Of a DNA stretch of 64,000 nt, positions 37,927 to 46,960 are shown piece by piece. Position 1 is the stretch's first letter. Every line of letters begins with the position of its first letter. The stretch is from JBBDWR01 sp040902745. Its GTDB lineage: Bacteria > Actinomycetota > UBA4738 > HRBIN12. Made by a program: the position numbers and the translations under genes. The stretch is from positions 124,001 through 188,000 of the forward strand of contig JBBDWR010000029.1 in the NCBI GenBank assembly GCA_040902745.1, written 5' to 3'. The notes under the pieces were generated by a model. The model searched no databases, was not told the DNA's origin, and saw nothing but the letters and a program-made list of their open reading frames with translations.

Positions 37927-38378
37927 CAGTCGGCCTCCCGGGCGGCCAACGCTCGTTCCGCACGGATCGCCGCAGGATCCGCGGGGATCTGCAGGGCGGC
38001 GCCGACGCCCCGAAGCATCAATCGCGCCTCGTATCCGAGCAGCAGGAGCGTTGCGGGCACCAGCGCCAGACCGAAGGCGAGCGGCGAGAACCAGGCGAGG
38101 GTGTTGAGCGCGAACAGGACGCCGACGATCACCGCGAGACGCACGACGAACCCGCCGAGCGCGACCGCGTGGACGGCCGTGACCGACACGGTCGAGGCCC
38201 ACGCCAGGGAGAGCCCGTGTGCGGCGAAGTTCGCGAGCACCAGGAGTATCCCGATCGCGGCGGACACACCTGCGTCGGGACCACCCAGCAGCCAGCCGAT
38301 CGCGGCGGCCGCGGGAACGGCGATCCCCCCGGGCATCAGGGCCCGCCGAACCATCTCCCGCTCGGGTCGATCCGTCAC
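37926..38378 (-). CDS. atpI: ATP synthase subunit I-like membrane protein
   Basis: 150 residues with four membrane helices, the ATP_synt_I family, thought to help c-ring assembly. The GTG at 38378 is preferred because GGGGCGAGG stands just upstream. A GTG at 38396 overlapping atpZ is also possible. The position before atpB matches the place of this gene in other Actinomycetota. Confidence 0.85.
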   Translation of the reverse strand: MTDRPEREMVRRALMPGGIAVPAAAAIGWLLGGPDAGVSAAIGILLVLANFAAHGLSLAWASTVSVTAVHAVALGGFVVRLAVIVGVLFALNTLAWFSPLAFGLALVPATLLLLGYEARLMLRGVGAALQIPADPAAIRAERALAAREAD

Positions 38379-38388
38379 TGCCTCGCCC

Positions 38389-38604
38389 CTACTCACGTCC
38401 GTACCGCACGTACACCACGTAGATCGCCGTGCTCATCCCGAGGACCATCCCGATCGGGAGGAAGAGCCAATGGAACCCCAGCCAGAGGTCGAGCAGCAGC
38501 CCGACCCCGCCCCAGGCCACGAGCCCGGCGATCAAGGTTCCCAGGACCCCCCACGCCGCATCTGCGCCGTGCCAGGTGTCCCCTCGTTCGCTGTGTGCGG
38601 GCAT
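38389..38604 (-). CDS. atpZ: AtpZ-like small membrane protein
   Basis: 71 residues, two membrane helices (VLGTLIAGLVAWGGVGLLLDLWL and LFLPIGMVLGMSTAIYVVYV). This is the ATPase_gene1 pattern (G-x-LLD-x-W then P-x-G-x-x-x-G). Such proteins aid ATP synthase assembly or cation transport. First gene of the operon. The ATG lies only about 4 bases after the predicted transcription start, and no ribosome site fits, so the mRNA is nearly leaderless. Confidence 0.88.
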   Translation of the reverse strand: MPAHSERGDTWHGADAAWGVLGTLIAGLVAWGGVGLLLDLWLGFHWLFLPIGMVLGMSTAIYVVYVRYGRE

Positions 38605-38614
38605 CGGGGCCGCA

Positions 38615-38644
38615 AGTATAGCGACGGCCAGAACGGCACGTCAA
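38615..38644 (-). promoter_or_regulatory. ATP synthase operon promoter
   Basis: TTGACG (38644-38639), 18-base spacer, TATACT (38620-38615). This is the best sigma-70-like promoter in the window. Predicted start of transcription 38608, 4 bases before the atpZ ATG. Confidence 0.8.
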
Positions 38645-38694
38645 AGGGTGAGAGCACTCGTTTTCGCAGGTCAGATGGGGTTTCGGGCCGAGCT

Positions 38695-38710
38695 TGTGAA
38701 ACGATTCACG
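38695..38710. promoter_or_regulatory. CRP-like site upstream of the atp promoter
   Basis: TGTGA-AACGAT-TCACG, nine of ten half-site bases of the CRP consensus TGTGA-N6-TCACA. Its centre is about 94 bases upstream of the predicted atp transcription start. The remaining sequence of this 162-base gap contains the end of the pot operon and nothing else I recognise. Confidence 0.4.
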
Positions 38711-38766
38711 AAGAGAACGGGGAGAAGACCCGGTTCCTCACCGACGCCGCCGTGCGCTTTCGCCCG

Positions 38767-39636
38767 TCAGGTCTGTTTGCGACTGAACAGCAGATTCACG
38801 CTGGCGAGGAGCAGGCCCCCGACGAACAGGAGTGTCCCCAGTACGTTCACGGTCGGTGGCAGACCGATCCGGGTTGCGCCGAATACCCATGTCGGGAACG
38901 TGGGCTCGGACCCCGACACGAAGTTCGTGATGACGAAGTCGTCGAGGGACAGGACGAACGCCAGCAAGAACCCGGCCACGATGCCCGGGAAGATGATCGG
39001 CAAGGTGACCTTGAAGAAGGCGGTCATGGGCGTCGCGAACAGATCCTGCGCCGCGTTCTCGAGCGATCGGTCCATGCCGGCCACGCGCGCGCGAACCGTG
39101 ATCGCCACGAATGGGATACAGAAGACGATGTGGGAAAGCAAGATCGTGATGAACCCGGGCGTGAGGAACGAGATGTTCTTGTCGAACAGCACGAACAGGG
39201 ACAGGAGCGAGGAACCGAGGACGATCTCGGGAACGGCGATCCCGAGGAAGATGATGAAGTTCACGGGTGAGCGGCCACGGAAGGAGTACCGCCCGAGCGC
39301 GAGACCGATGAAGGTGCCGATGATCGTCGCGATCAGCGCGGCCGCCGGAGCGATCCGGATCGTGTTCCAGATCCCGTCGGCCAGGCCGGGGTCGCCGAGG
39401 AAGACGGACGGGCTGTACCACTTGGTCGTGAACCCGAAGAAGGTTGGACTCTGCCGCTCTCCCGGGACGTCGTTGAAGCTGTAGACGATCATCAACAGGA
39501 CGGGGAAGGTGAGGTACAGGATCATCAGCCCGGTGAAGACCGGCAGGATGAATCGGGTCCAGCGCTTGTAGGGCTTTCGAAGCGGAGCGGGCTCGCGCGC
39601 CGAGTCCAGCGGCGGCGCTTCGATGACCGCGCTCAT
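38767..39636 (-). CDS. potC: Spermidine/putrescine-type ABC transporter permease
   Basis: 289 residues, six membrane helices. The EAA coupling loop (ENAAQDLFATPMTAFFKVTLP) contacts the ATPase. It is the second permease of a polyamine/opine-type importer. The ATG overlaps the potB stop (ATGA). Last gene of potA-D-B-C. Confidence 0.93.
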   Translation of the reverse strand: MSAVIEAPPLDSAREPAPLRKPYKRWTRFILPVFTGLMILYLTFPVLLMIVYSFNDVPGERQSPTFFGFTTKWYSPSVFLGDPGLADGIWNTIRIAPAAALIATIIGTFIGLALGRYSFRGRSPVNFIIFLGIAVPEIVLGSSLLSLFVLFDKNISFLTPGFITILLSHIVFCIPFVAITVRARVAGMDRSLENAAQDLFATPMTAFFKVTLPIIFPGIVAGFLLAFVLSLDDFVITNFVSGSEPTFPTWVFGATRIGLPPTVNVLGTLLFVGGLLLASVNLLFSRKQT

Positions 39637-40562
39637 GCCCCTGCCGCCAAGGCCTCATCCTCCGTGCCGAGCAGCTTCGCGTAGATGCTCACGAGCACCA
39701 ACATCCCGAACATCAGGACGATGGAGAGCGCGGCCGCCTCCGGATAGGCCTGCGATCTCAGGAACTTGGTCTGGATGATGTTGCCGATCATCGTGGTGTT
39801 GAGGCCGCCCAACACGGACGCGTTCACGTAGTCCCCCGTCGCCGGGACGAACGTGAGGATGACCGCCGCGAACACGCCCGGAATCGACAGCGGCAGCACG
39901 ACCTTGCGGAACGCGTCCCACCGCGTGGCGTAGAGATCCTTCGCCGCCTCCACCAACCGCTTGTCGATCCGATCGAGCGCCACGAACAGCGGCAGCGCGG
40001 TGAACGGCAGGAAGTTATAGGTGATCCCGGCGATCACCGCCACAGGCGTCGCCAGGACCCGGAAATCCTGGGGCAGCAGCCCCGCGTTCTTGAGCGGGCC
40101 GAAGATCAACCCGTTGTCACCCAGGATGAAGTTCCACTGGATCGTGCGGATCACGAACGACACGAAGAACGGCAGCAGCAACAACAGGAGGAACGCGGTC
40201 TTGCGACGCCCGCCGTAGAAGGCGATCCAGTAGGTCATCGGATAGGCCAACAGCAGTCCGATCACCGTGACGATCGCGGCGTAGACGACGCTTCGCAGGT
40301 AGAACCTCCCGTTCGCCGCTACTTCGCTATAGCTGGCCCAGTTGGGGTTCTTGATATCGAAGGTGAACCCGCCCGCAAGGAGCCCGCCCTGCTGGAGCGA
40401 GGTGAACACCATGACGATCAATGGGGCCACGAAGAACAGCGCGAGGTAGATCCCTCCGGGACCCAGCAGCGCGTATGGCGTGAGCCGTTTCCGCGTCGCG
40501 TGGGCCCCGCGGGCCTTGCGTTGTTCGAGCGAACCGCCGCCTGCTGCCACGGAGCCGATCAC
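39633..40562 (-). CDS. potB: Spermidine/putrescine-type ABC transporter permease
   Basis: 309 residues, six membrane helices. The EAA loop is EAAKDLYATRWDAFRKVVLP. A basic, Gly-rich cytosolic N-terminus precedes the first helix. The GTG at 40562 overlaps the potD stop (GTGA). Another GTG five codons later is possible. Confidence 0.93.
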   Translation of the reverse strand: MIGSVAAGGGSLEQRKARGAHATRKRLTPYALLGPGGIYLALFFVAPLIVMVFTSLQQGGLLAGGFTFDIKNPNWASYSEVAANGRFYLRSVVYAAIVTVIGLLLAYPMTYWIAFYGGRRKTAFLLLLLLPFFVSFVIRTIQWNFILGDNGLIFGPLKNAGLLPQDFRVLATPVAVIAGITYNFLPFTALPLFVALDRIDKRLVEAAKDLYATRWDAFRKVVLPLSIPGVFAAVILTFVPATGDYVNASVLGGLNTTMIGNIIQTKFLRSQAYPEAAALSIVLMFGMLVLVSIYAKLLGTEDEALAAGA

Positions 40563-41854
40563 CCCTCCGAGATCGGAAGGAAGATGGCGTCCCACTCCTG
40601 GATCTCTTCGTCGGTCCGCAGATCCTTGGCGAACTTCGTGTTCGACAGGAACTCCGGCGTCGGCCAGAGGAACTCGCTGTCGGCGGTCTGTTGGAGCTTG
40701 TTCGCGTACCCCTTGTCTCCGTCGGCCTCTGCCTCTTTCGCGTGCTCGGCGATCATCTCCTGCACCTCCGGCACCGGAGACATGTAGAGCACCCACTCGG
40801 TGATCCCCTGGGCGACGTCGGGCTGGTACACGTAGTCCATCAGCGCGTAGGCGGCGTCGGGGTGAGCCGCGTTGGCCGGGATCATCATGTTGTCGATCCA
40901 CAGCAGGGCGCCGCCCTCCGGGAAGATGAACTCGAAGGGCTCCCCGAGCCAGAGCTTGCCGTACAGCACGTCGCCGGACCACCCCATCGTCACCGGCAGG
41001 TTGCCGGCGGTGAAGTCGTCGAAGTAGCCCTGGTCGTAGTACTTGCGAACCGTGCCCGCCTCGCGCTGCATCATCAGCCAGTCGGCCGCCTGCTTCCACT
41101 CATCGGGGCCCGAGGTGGCTGGGTCGATGCCGAGGTTGATCATCACGAAATCGGGCATGTCGTCCTTCAGCATGCCGACACTATTCGTCCCGACTTTCGC
41201 GGGATCGGCTAGGTCGTCCATCGAGGTGATGTCGGCGTCGACGAGCTCGGTATTGACCCCGATCCCGGTGATGCCGGATTGCCACGCCATCGTGAACTTG
41301 TTGCCGGGGTCGAACACCGGGTCGCGTGCGAAGTCCGCCGCGTTCGCGTCGAAGTTCGGGCGCTTGGAGGGGTCGAGTTCGACCACCCAGTCGTTGATCT
41401 GCATCGCGGTAAGCTCGCGACCGTTCGTGAGCACGATGATGTCCCACTCGGTGTCATCGCCCGCGGACAGCTGGGGCTGGATCCGGCCGAAGAACTCGGG
41501 GTTGGACTGGATGACCTCCTGGTAGTTGACCTCGATGCCGGTCTCTTTCGTGAAGCCGACGAGCGACGGATAGATCACGTCACCGTCGCTGTTGCGTGAC
41601 TTGTCGATGTACAGGGGCCAGTTGGCGAAGTTGACGAGCTCCTCGGTCTGGCCATCGAAGGGGGACGTGTCGTTGTTGTCACCGGTGTCGGTAGTGCCAC
41701 CCTCATCGGAACTGCACGCGGCGAGGATCGCCGCCATGCTCAGGGTTCCGGCCCCGACACCTGCCGTTCTCAGCATGTCCCGTCGGGACATCCTGCGCTG
41801 GGTCATCCCCCGGAGCCAGGACGGATCCATCTTCGGTCGCTTGTGCTCGCTCAT
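40559..41854 (-). CDS. potD: Spermidine/putrescine-type substrate-binding lipoprotein
   Basis: 431 residues. The start at 41854 overlaps the potA stop (ATGA) and has GGAGGAGGAAG upstream. The N-terminus has a twin-arginine motif (MSRRDMLRTAG) and a lipobox ending in A-A-C, so it is probably a Tat-exported lipoprotein. The mature part matches PotD-like class-I binding proteins (NFANWPLYID, then EVNYQEV). The true ligand may be a polyamine or another small cation. Confidence 0.92.
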   Translation of the reverse strand: MSEHKRPKMDPSWLRGMTQRRMSRRDMLRTAGVGAGTLSMAAILAACSSDEGGTTDTGDNNDTSPFDGQTEELVNFANWPLYIDKSRNSDGDVIYPSLVGFTKETGIEVNYQEVIQSNPEFFGRIQPQLSAGDDTEWDIIVLTNGRELTAMQINDWVVELDPSKRPNFDANAADFARDPVFDPGNKFTMAWQSGITGIGVNTELVDADITSMDDLADPAKVGTNSVGMLKDDMPDFVMINLGIDPATSGPDEWKQAADWLMMQREAGTVRKYYDQGYFDDFTAGNLPVTMGWSGDVLYGKLWLGEPFEFIFPEGGALLWIDNMMIPANAAHPDAAYALMDYVYQPDVAQGITEWVLYMSPVPEVQEMIAEHAKEAEADGDKGYANKLQQTADSEFLWPTPEFLSNTKFAKDLRTDEEIQEWDAIFLPISEG

Positions 41855-42978
41855 TCTTCCTCCTCCTCCAACGCCAGCGGAGCCGACGGCTTCACCACGA
41901 AGGTGTATTCGGGTCGCCACGAGAGGCGAACACGGTCACCCGGCCTGGGAGCCGGGGTGGTGCCCAGGTTCTGGACGTAGACGGTCATGTTCGTGCCGCC
42001 CGGCCCTTCGATCTTGTACTGGTGACTCACACCGATGAACGTCGACATGCGCAGCACGCCCGTGACACTGTTGTCACCGGCGGGAGCCGGATCAGACTCG
42101 GGTGTGATCGAGACTTTCTCCGGTCGAACACCAACCTTCACCGACGCCCCCGCATCGGCCGGCACCCGTTCGCTCGGAACGGTGAACGTCTCACCGGCAG
42201 CCGTGAGGACGGTGGAGATGCCGTTGCGCTGCTCCTTCAGCTCGCCCTCGAGAAGGTTGGACGCCCCGAGGAACCCGGCGACGAACTCGGTCTGCGGTCG
42301 TTCGTACACGTCCTCGGGGGCTCCCAGCTGTTCGATCAGTCCCAACCGCATCACGGCCAGGCGATCGGACATCGTCATCGCTTCCTCTTGGTCGTGGGTC
42401 ACATAGATGAACGTGATGCCGACCTCCTGCTGGATCCGCTTGAGCTCCAGCTGCATCTGCTTGCGCAATTTCAGGTCCAGCGCGCCGAGCGGCTCGTCGA
42501 GCAGCAGCACCTTGGGGCGGTTCACGAGCGCCCGAGCGAGGGCGACCCGCTGCTGCTGCCCGCCGGACATCTGAGGGGGCATCCGATCCTCGAAACCCTG
42601 CAGGTCCACCAGCGTCATCACGTCGCCGATACGCGTGTCGATATCGCCCCGATCGACCTTGCGACGTTTGAGACCGAAGGCCACGTTCTCCCGCACGTTG
42701 AGGTGCGGGAACAGCGCGTAGGACTGGAACACGGTGTTGACGTCGCGCTTGTAGGGAGGGTCGTCGGTGACGTCGCGCCCGCCCAGATAGACCGTGCCGC
42801 GGGTGGGTTCCTCGAACCCCCCGATCATGCGCAGGGTGGTGGTCTTCCCACAGCCCGAAGGCCCCAGCATGCTGAAGAACTCGCCCTCGGCGATATCGAG
42901 GGACAGATCGTCCACCGCGAGGGTGTCACCGAAGGCCTTGGTGACGCGCTCGAGGCGCACATCAATCTCAGCTGCCAC
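41851..42978 (-). CDS. potA: Spermidine/putrescine-type ABC transporter ATPase
   Basis: 375 residues. Walker A GPSGCGKTT, signature MSGGQQQRVALARAL, Walker B VLLLDEPLGALD and switch histidine VTHDQEEA. A C-terminal TOBE regulatory domain follows from about residue 280. First gene of potADBC; GTG start with AAGGGGG 5 bases upstream. Confidence 0.95.
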   Translation of the reverse strand: MAAEIDVRLERVTKAFGDTLAVDDLSLDIAEGEFFSMLGPSGCGKTTTLRMIGGFEEPTRGTVYLGGRDVTDDPPYKRDVNTVFQSYALFPHLNVRENVAFGLKRRKVDRGDIDTRIGDVMTLVDLQGFEDRMPPQMSGGQQQRVALARALVNRPKVLLLDEPLGALDLKLRKQMQLELKRIQQEVGITFIYVTHDQEEAMTMSDRLAVMRLGLIEQLGAPEDVYERPQTEFVAGFLGASNLLEGELKEQRNGISTVLTAAGETFTVPSERVPADAGASVKVGVRPEKVSITPESDPAPAGDNSVTGVLRMSTFIGVSHQYKIEGPGGTNMTVYVQNLGTTPAPRPGDRVRLSWRPEYTFVVKPSAPLALEEEEE

Positions 42979-43006
42979 TCGCTCCCCCTTGCCGACCGTG
43001 GGCAGG

Positions 43007-43036
43007 ATTATGCCGCACGCGGGCCGCGATTATCAC
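43007..43036 (-). promoter_or_regulatory. Candidate promoter of potADBC
   Basis: GTGATA (43036-43031), 18-base spacer, CATAAT (43012-43007). Predicted leader 22 bases, containing the ribosome site of potA. Confidence 0.5.
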
Positions 43037-43048
43037 CCCCCGCGGGGG
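43037..43048 (-). terminator. Short G/C palindrome between wecA and potA
   Basis: CCCCCGCGGGGG, perfect palindrome, about 120 bases after the wecA stop and directly before the potA -35 region. It may be a short terminator stem or an operator. The rest of the 191-base gap shows no feature. Confidence 0.3.
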
Positions 43049-43169
43049 CAGAGCGCGCGACCACGGAACGGCACATCCTCGTCCCGCCTTTGATACGCCC
43101 CGGAGTTGCCCTGCGGATGGGTCCCGGCGCGCCGCAGGCCGACCCAGGCACGCGATGCCGCCCGTCAGG

Positions 43170-44432
43170 TCACGGCCGCGCGTCCGGGGTGGAGGGCGCC
43201 GGGCGTGCCGGCGGGTTCGAGACACCATCCGGACCCGCCCCTGCCGAGCCCGGCCCTGTGGATCCATGCTGGTCGCCCACGTCGCCCGTCGTGCGGTCGG
43301 ACCGTTCCTGGATCGATCGCGCCTCGCGCCGTCGAGCTACCAGACCCGGGATCAGTGTGGCGAGGAAGACGACGAACGCGAGGAGGGAGACCGCGATCGT
43401 GACCCTTCGCCCCTCGGCCGTACGCCCGTCGGCGAGTGCGACGGTAAGCGCGACGGCGGACAACAGGGCACTCCACAGGTACATGAGCAGGACGGTCTTG
43501 CGGTACCCATGCCCGATATCCATCAGGCGGTGATGGATGTGCTCCTTGTCCGCGTGGGCGAAGCTGCGACCCCGACGAACCCGGCGCACCACCGCGAGGA
43601 CAACGTCCAGAAGAGGGATCGCGAGGATCAGGAGGGGAAGGAATACCGGCAGGGCGATGACCGCCAGATCGCCGCCCGTCGGAGGATAGGCGTTGCGCCC
43701 GATCCCGAAGATCGTCGACACGGCCAACAGGGTGCCGAGCAGCATCGCGCCCGAGTCGCCCATGAAGATCCGCGCAGGGTGGAAGTTCCACGGGAGGAAC
43801 CCGACGCACACGCCGGCGGTGATCGCGGAGACCAGTGCGGCCGCGGAGACCTCGCCCCCGAAGGCCGCACCCGGCGAACGGTACATGTACAGGAAGAACG
43901 CGACGGCGGCGATCGCGACCATGCCGGCCGCGAGGCCGTCGAGGCCGTCGATCAGGTTGACGGCGTTCACCAGCAAGAGCACCCACAGGATCGTGAGCAA
44001 CACCTGCATGTCCGGCGACAGCGCCAGCAGGCCTTGCCCCGGGAACAAGAAGTACAGCAGCGTGACGCCGCCGATGGCCAGGAGCCCGGCGATCAGGATC
44101 TGTCCGGTGAGCTTCGAGAGGGCGGTGATGTCCTTGATGTCGTCGATCGCGCCCACACCCGCGGCAACTGTCACCGCTCCCACGACCGCGATCCACTGCA
44201 GGGTCGAACCGGCCAGGTTGTCGAATGCCGGGAGTGCGCGAGCGACGAGCAGGCCCACGACCAGACCCGCGTACATCGCGATCCCCCCCATCGAGGGCGT
44301 CGAGCGCTCGTGGACCATCCGGTCCGATGGATGTGCGATCGCGCCTACCCGCACGGCGATGCGACGGACGACGGGGGTCCCGACGAAACACACGAGCGCA
44401 CTCGCAGCGAAGACGACCAGGTAGGGAGTCAC
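43170..44432 (-). CDS. wecA: Undecaprenyl-phosphate GlcNAc-1-phosphate transferase family
   Basis: Transfers a sugar-1-phosphate to the lipid carrier to start a cell-surface polymer. 420 residues, about eleven membrane helices. Catalytic motifs of the MraY/WecA superfamily: AIDDIKD, NLIDGLDGLAAG, FMGDSGAMLLG and HIHHRL. The last one is WecA/TagO-like rather than MraY-like. The C-terminal 60 residues are a charged, Pro/Gly-rich cytosolic tail. Its place before the atp operon matches M. tuberculosis rfe, but the pot operon lies between. Confidence 0.93.
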   Translation of the reverse strand: MTPYLVVFAASALVCFVGTPVVRRIAVRVGAIAHPSDRMVHERSTPSMGGIAMYAGLVVGLLVARALPAFDNLAGSTLQWIAVVGAVTVAAGVGAIDDIKDITALSKLTGQILIAGLLAIGGVTLLYFLFPGQGLLALSPDMQVLLTILWVLLLVNAVNLIDGLDGLAAGMVAIAAVAFFLYMYRSPGAAFGGEVSAAALVSAITAGVCVGFLPWNFHPARIFMGDSGAMLLGTLLAVSTIFGIGRNAYPPTGGDLAVIALPVFLPLLILAIPLLDVVLAVVRRVRRGRSFAHADKEHIHHRLMDIGHGYRKTVLLMYLWSALLSAVALTVALADGRTAEGRRVTIAVSLLAFVVFLATLIPGLVARRREARSIQERSDRTTGDVGDQHGSTGPGSAGAGPDGVSNPPARPAPSTPDARP

Positions 44433-44440
44433 GCAGCTCC

Positions 44441-44456
44441 CCGCGAGCTCTCGCGG
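44441..44456 (-). promoter_or_regulatory. Inverted repeat at the wecA ribosome site
   Basis: CCGCGAG-AG-CTCGCGG on the reverse strand, ending where the GGGGAG ribosome site begins, 9 bases before the GTG. It could limit access of ribosomes or bind a regulator. The rest of the 162-base gap to glyA has no other signal I can support. Confidence 0.3.
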
Positions 44457-44594
44457 CCCGACTCACACCGGCGCATGTGCAGCATGCCTCTCAGTCTGCG
44501 GGCGCCACCGGGCATGGACAAGCCCTCCGGATGTGCACCGCGAGGCGCCCGAGACCCGGAGCGCCGAGTCCGCGCCGCCGCGGATCACGCCGAC

Positions 44595-45860
44595 TCAGCC
44601 GGGATAGGCAGGGAACTTCGTGGTCAGCTCCGCCACCCGCTTGCGCTGGGCGTCCTTGACCGCCTCGTCCTGCGGATCGCGCACCGTCTCGCCGATGATG
44701 CTCGCGATCTCCCGCGCCTCTGCCTCGTCCATGCCGAGCGTGGAGATCCCCGGCGTACCGACGCGGATGCCGCTGGGGGTTCCCGGGGGCATCGGGTCGA
44801 ACGGGATCGCGTTCTTGTTCAAGGCGATCCCGATCTCGTCGCAGGCGTTCTCGGCCTCCTTGCCGCCGATCCCGGCCGGCCGAACGTCGATCAGCGACAG
44901 GTGCGAGTCCGTGCCACCGGAAACGACCCGCATGCCTTCGTCCGCCAGACCGGCGGCGAGCGCTCGCGAGGTCCGAACCGTGCGCGCGGCGTAGCCCTTG
45001 AAGTCCGGATGCATCGCTTCCTTGAGAGCGACCGCCTTGCCCGCGATGCAGTGTTCGAGCGGGCCGCCTTGCATCATGGGGAAGACCCCCTTGTCGATGG
45101 CCTTCGCGTGCTCCTGCTTGCAGACGATCATCGCGCCGCGAGGCCCCCGCAGCGCTTTGTGCGTGGTGAAGGTCACGACGTCGGCGTACGGGACCGGTGT
45201 CGGATAGGCGCCACCGGCGACGAGCCCGATGAAGTGCGACGCATCCACCCAGAAGATCGCTCCCACCGAGTCGGCGATCTCACGGAACTTCGCGAAATCG
45301 ATCTCGCGCGGGTAGGCGGTAAACCCCGCAAGGATCACCTTCGGGCGGTGCTGCTCCGCCAGGTCGGAGATCGTGTCCATGTTCAGTTGCTCGGTCTCCC
45401 GGTCCACCTCGTAGGCCACGAAGTTGAACCACATCCCGGAGACGTTGACAGGGGATCCGTGCGTCAAGTGACCGCCGTGCGGGAGCGAGAGCCCCAGCAC
45501 CTTGTCGTCCGAGCGCGGATCCAGGAACGCGCCGAACACGGCCATGTTGGCTTGAGCGCCGGCGTGCGGCTGCACGTTGGCGTGCTCCGCTCCGAAGAGT
45601 TGCTTCGCGCGATCGATCGCGAGCTGCTCAGTCACGTCCACGTACTGGCACCCGCCATAGTAGCGGCGTCCCGGGTAGCCCTCGGCGTACTTGTTGTTCA
45701 TCGACGAGCCGACAGCGGCCAGAACCGCGGGACTCGCGAAGTTCTCCGAGGCGATCAGCCGGATCGTGCTGCGCTCCCGTTGCAACTCACCCGCGACCGC
45801 ATCGGCCACCTCCGGGTCTGTGGCCTTGAGGGCCTCCCAGCTTGCCGCGTACTCCTTCAT
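44595..45860 (-). CDS. glyA: Serine hydroxymethyltransferase
   Basis: Interconverts serine and glycine, charging tetrahydrofolate with one-carbon units. 421 residues. The PLP lysine is in TFTTHKALRGPRG, and YAEGYPGRRYYGG lies near the N-terminus. The ATG at 45860 overlaps the rpiB stop. A longer frame is not used. With serA, the aminotransferase and pabB-pabC, the window holds several parts of serine and folate metabolism. Confidence 0.98.
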   Translation of the reverse strand: MKEYAASWEALKATDPEVADAVAGELQRERSTIRLIASENFASPAVLAAVGSSMNNKYAEGYPGRRYYGGCQYVDVTEQLAIDRAKQLFGAEHANVQPHAGAQANMAVFGAFLDPRSDDKVLGLSLPHGGHLTHGSPVNVSGMWFNFVAYEVDRETEQLNMDTISDLAEQHRPKVILAGFTAYPREIDFAKFREIADSVGAIFWVDASHFIGLVAGGAYPTPVPYADVVTFTTHKALRGPRGAMIVCKQEHAKAIDKGVFPMMQGGPLEHCIAGKAVALKEAMHPDFKGYAARTVRTSRALAAGLADEGMRVVSGGTDSHLSLIDVRPAGIGGKEAENACDEIGIALNKNAIPFDPMPPGTPSGIRVGTPGISTLGMDEAEAREIASIIGETVRDPQDEAVKDAQRKRVAELTTKFPAYPG

Positions 45861-46303
45861 AGGTCCCCCCGTTCGATCGCGGCGATCTGTTCCAGCCGCC
45901 GCTCGTGGCGCCCACCGTCGAACGGCGTCGACAACCACACCTTCACGATCTCCTCTGCCAGCGCCAGGGCGACGATCCGGGCACCGATCCCCAGCACGTT
46001 GGCGTCGTTATGTTGGCGCGAAAGGCGTGCCGTATACAAATCGTTGCACAGGCTCGCCCTGATCCCCGCGACCTTGTTGGCCACGATCTGCTCGCCTTGC
46101 CCGGACCCCCCGAGCACGATCCCTCGGTCCACGTCCCCCTCGGCGACCTGCCGGGCGGTGCGCACGCAGTAGATCGGATAGTCCGTGGCGTCCTCCGAAT
46201 CGGTCCCCTGGTCCGCGACCGCATGTCCGTCCGCCGCCAAGATCACCTTCAGGTGTTCCTTGAGGGCATAGCCAGCGTGATCCGACCCGATCGCGATCCT
46301 CAC
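45857..46303 (-). CDS. rpiB: Ribose-5-phosphate isomerase B
   Basis: 148 residues. IGSDHAGYALK at the N-terminus and LGGSGQGEQIVANKVAGIRA in the middle. The glutamate in GQGEQ replaces the catalytic cysteine of the E. coli type, as in the M. tuberculosis enzyme. Equilibrates ribulose- and ribose-5-phosphate. The GTG start overlaps the phosphatase stop by 4 bases. Confidence 0.95.
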   Translation of the reverse strand: MRIAIGSDHAGYALKEHLKVILAADGHAVADQGTDSEDATDYPIYCVRTARQVAEGDVDRGIVLGGSGQGEQIVANKVAGIRASLCNDLYTARLSRQHNDANVLGIGARIVALALAEEIVKVWLSTPFDGGRHERRLEQIAAIERGDL

Positions 46304-46899
46304 GAGGCGTCCTCCCGGATCGATCCCGCCCCTGCCCGCGCACCGAAGAGCGCATCGACGAGGCGGTCGTCGTAGTCCCGGAGCTCCCATGCGATCGACC
46401 GGTAGGTCTCGAGCGCCATGCCCAGCGGATCGACGACATCCTCGTCCTGCGGATTGCCCTCGAAGCCGCTGCGGCGAAGCACCTCTGCCTCGGCCACCCG
46501 CTCCGTGAGCGCCTCCGGGCCGCCCGCCGGGTCGGCCGGAGGCAGCGCCTCGAGCAGACGAACGAGCTCCTTGAGGGTAAACGTCTTGCCGGCTGCAGCG
46601 GGCAGCGCCCGACGAACGGCATCCACGTGCTCGCGGGCCATCCCGATCACGAGATCGGCATCCGCCACGTGCTCTCGGAGCAGCAGTCGGGCGTGGTGGG
46701 TCGAGATGTCGACATCGAGCTCTCGGGCCGCCGCGATCGATTCCGCCATCGCGCCGGACCCCTCCCACCCCATGGTGCCCGCGGACGCGACCTCGGGAGC
46801 GGCATCGCCGAACCGCTGCTCCAACGCGGAGCGGAGGAATCCCTCCGCGAGCGGGGAACGGCAGACGTTGCCGGTGCAGATGACCAGGATGGAGGCCAT
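46300..46899 (-). CDS. Low-molecular-weight protein phosphatase (YwlE/Wzb-like)
   Basis: 199 residues. The P-loop C-x5-R is C8-TGNVC-R14-S at the N-terminus. The general acid Asp is in DVVDPLGM near the C-terminus. The middle segment is longer than in the 150-residue enzymes. Protein arginine or tyrosine phosphatase. It lies between tsaC and rpiB, as ywlE does in many Gram-positive bacteria. Confidence 0.9.
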   Translation of the reverse strand: MASILVICTGNVCRSPLAEGFLRSALEQRFGDAAPEVASAGTMGWEGSGAMAESIAAARELDVDISTHHARLLLREHVADADLVIGMAREHVDAVRRALPAAAGKTFTLKELVRLLEALPPADPAGGPEALTERVAEAEVLRRSGFEGNPQDEDVVDPLGMALETYRSIAWELRDYDDRLVDALFGARAGAGSIREDAS

Positions 46900-46913
46900 A
46901 GAGACGGAACGGG

Positions 46914-46919
46914 AGTCTA
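46914..46919 (-). promoter_or_regulatory. -10 box before the phosphatase gene
   Basis: TAGACT, 14 bases, then ATG; predicted leader about 8 bases. The same hexamer occurs before gatC, mnmA and the metallophosphoesterase. Confidence 0.45.
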
Positions 46920-46960
46920 GCAGCGACGGTCGCGAAGCCGGGCGGATCCGCCCACGAGAC

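Noticed and set aside
36952..39270. A 772-codon plus-strand frame over atpE, atpB, atpI and potC
   Set aside because: Shadow frame antisense to the ATP synthase operon, with no domain or start signal.
43155..46172. A 1005-codon open frame on the plus strand over wecA, glyA and rpiB
   Set aside because: It lies antisense to three well-recognised genes, has a composition rich in Arg/Asp/His/Gly and no family features; such frames are a by-product of high GC.
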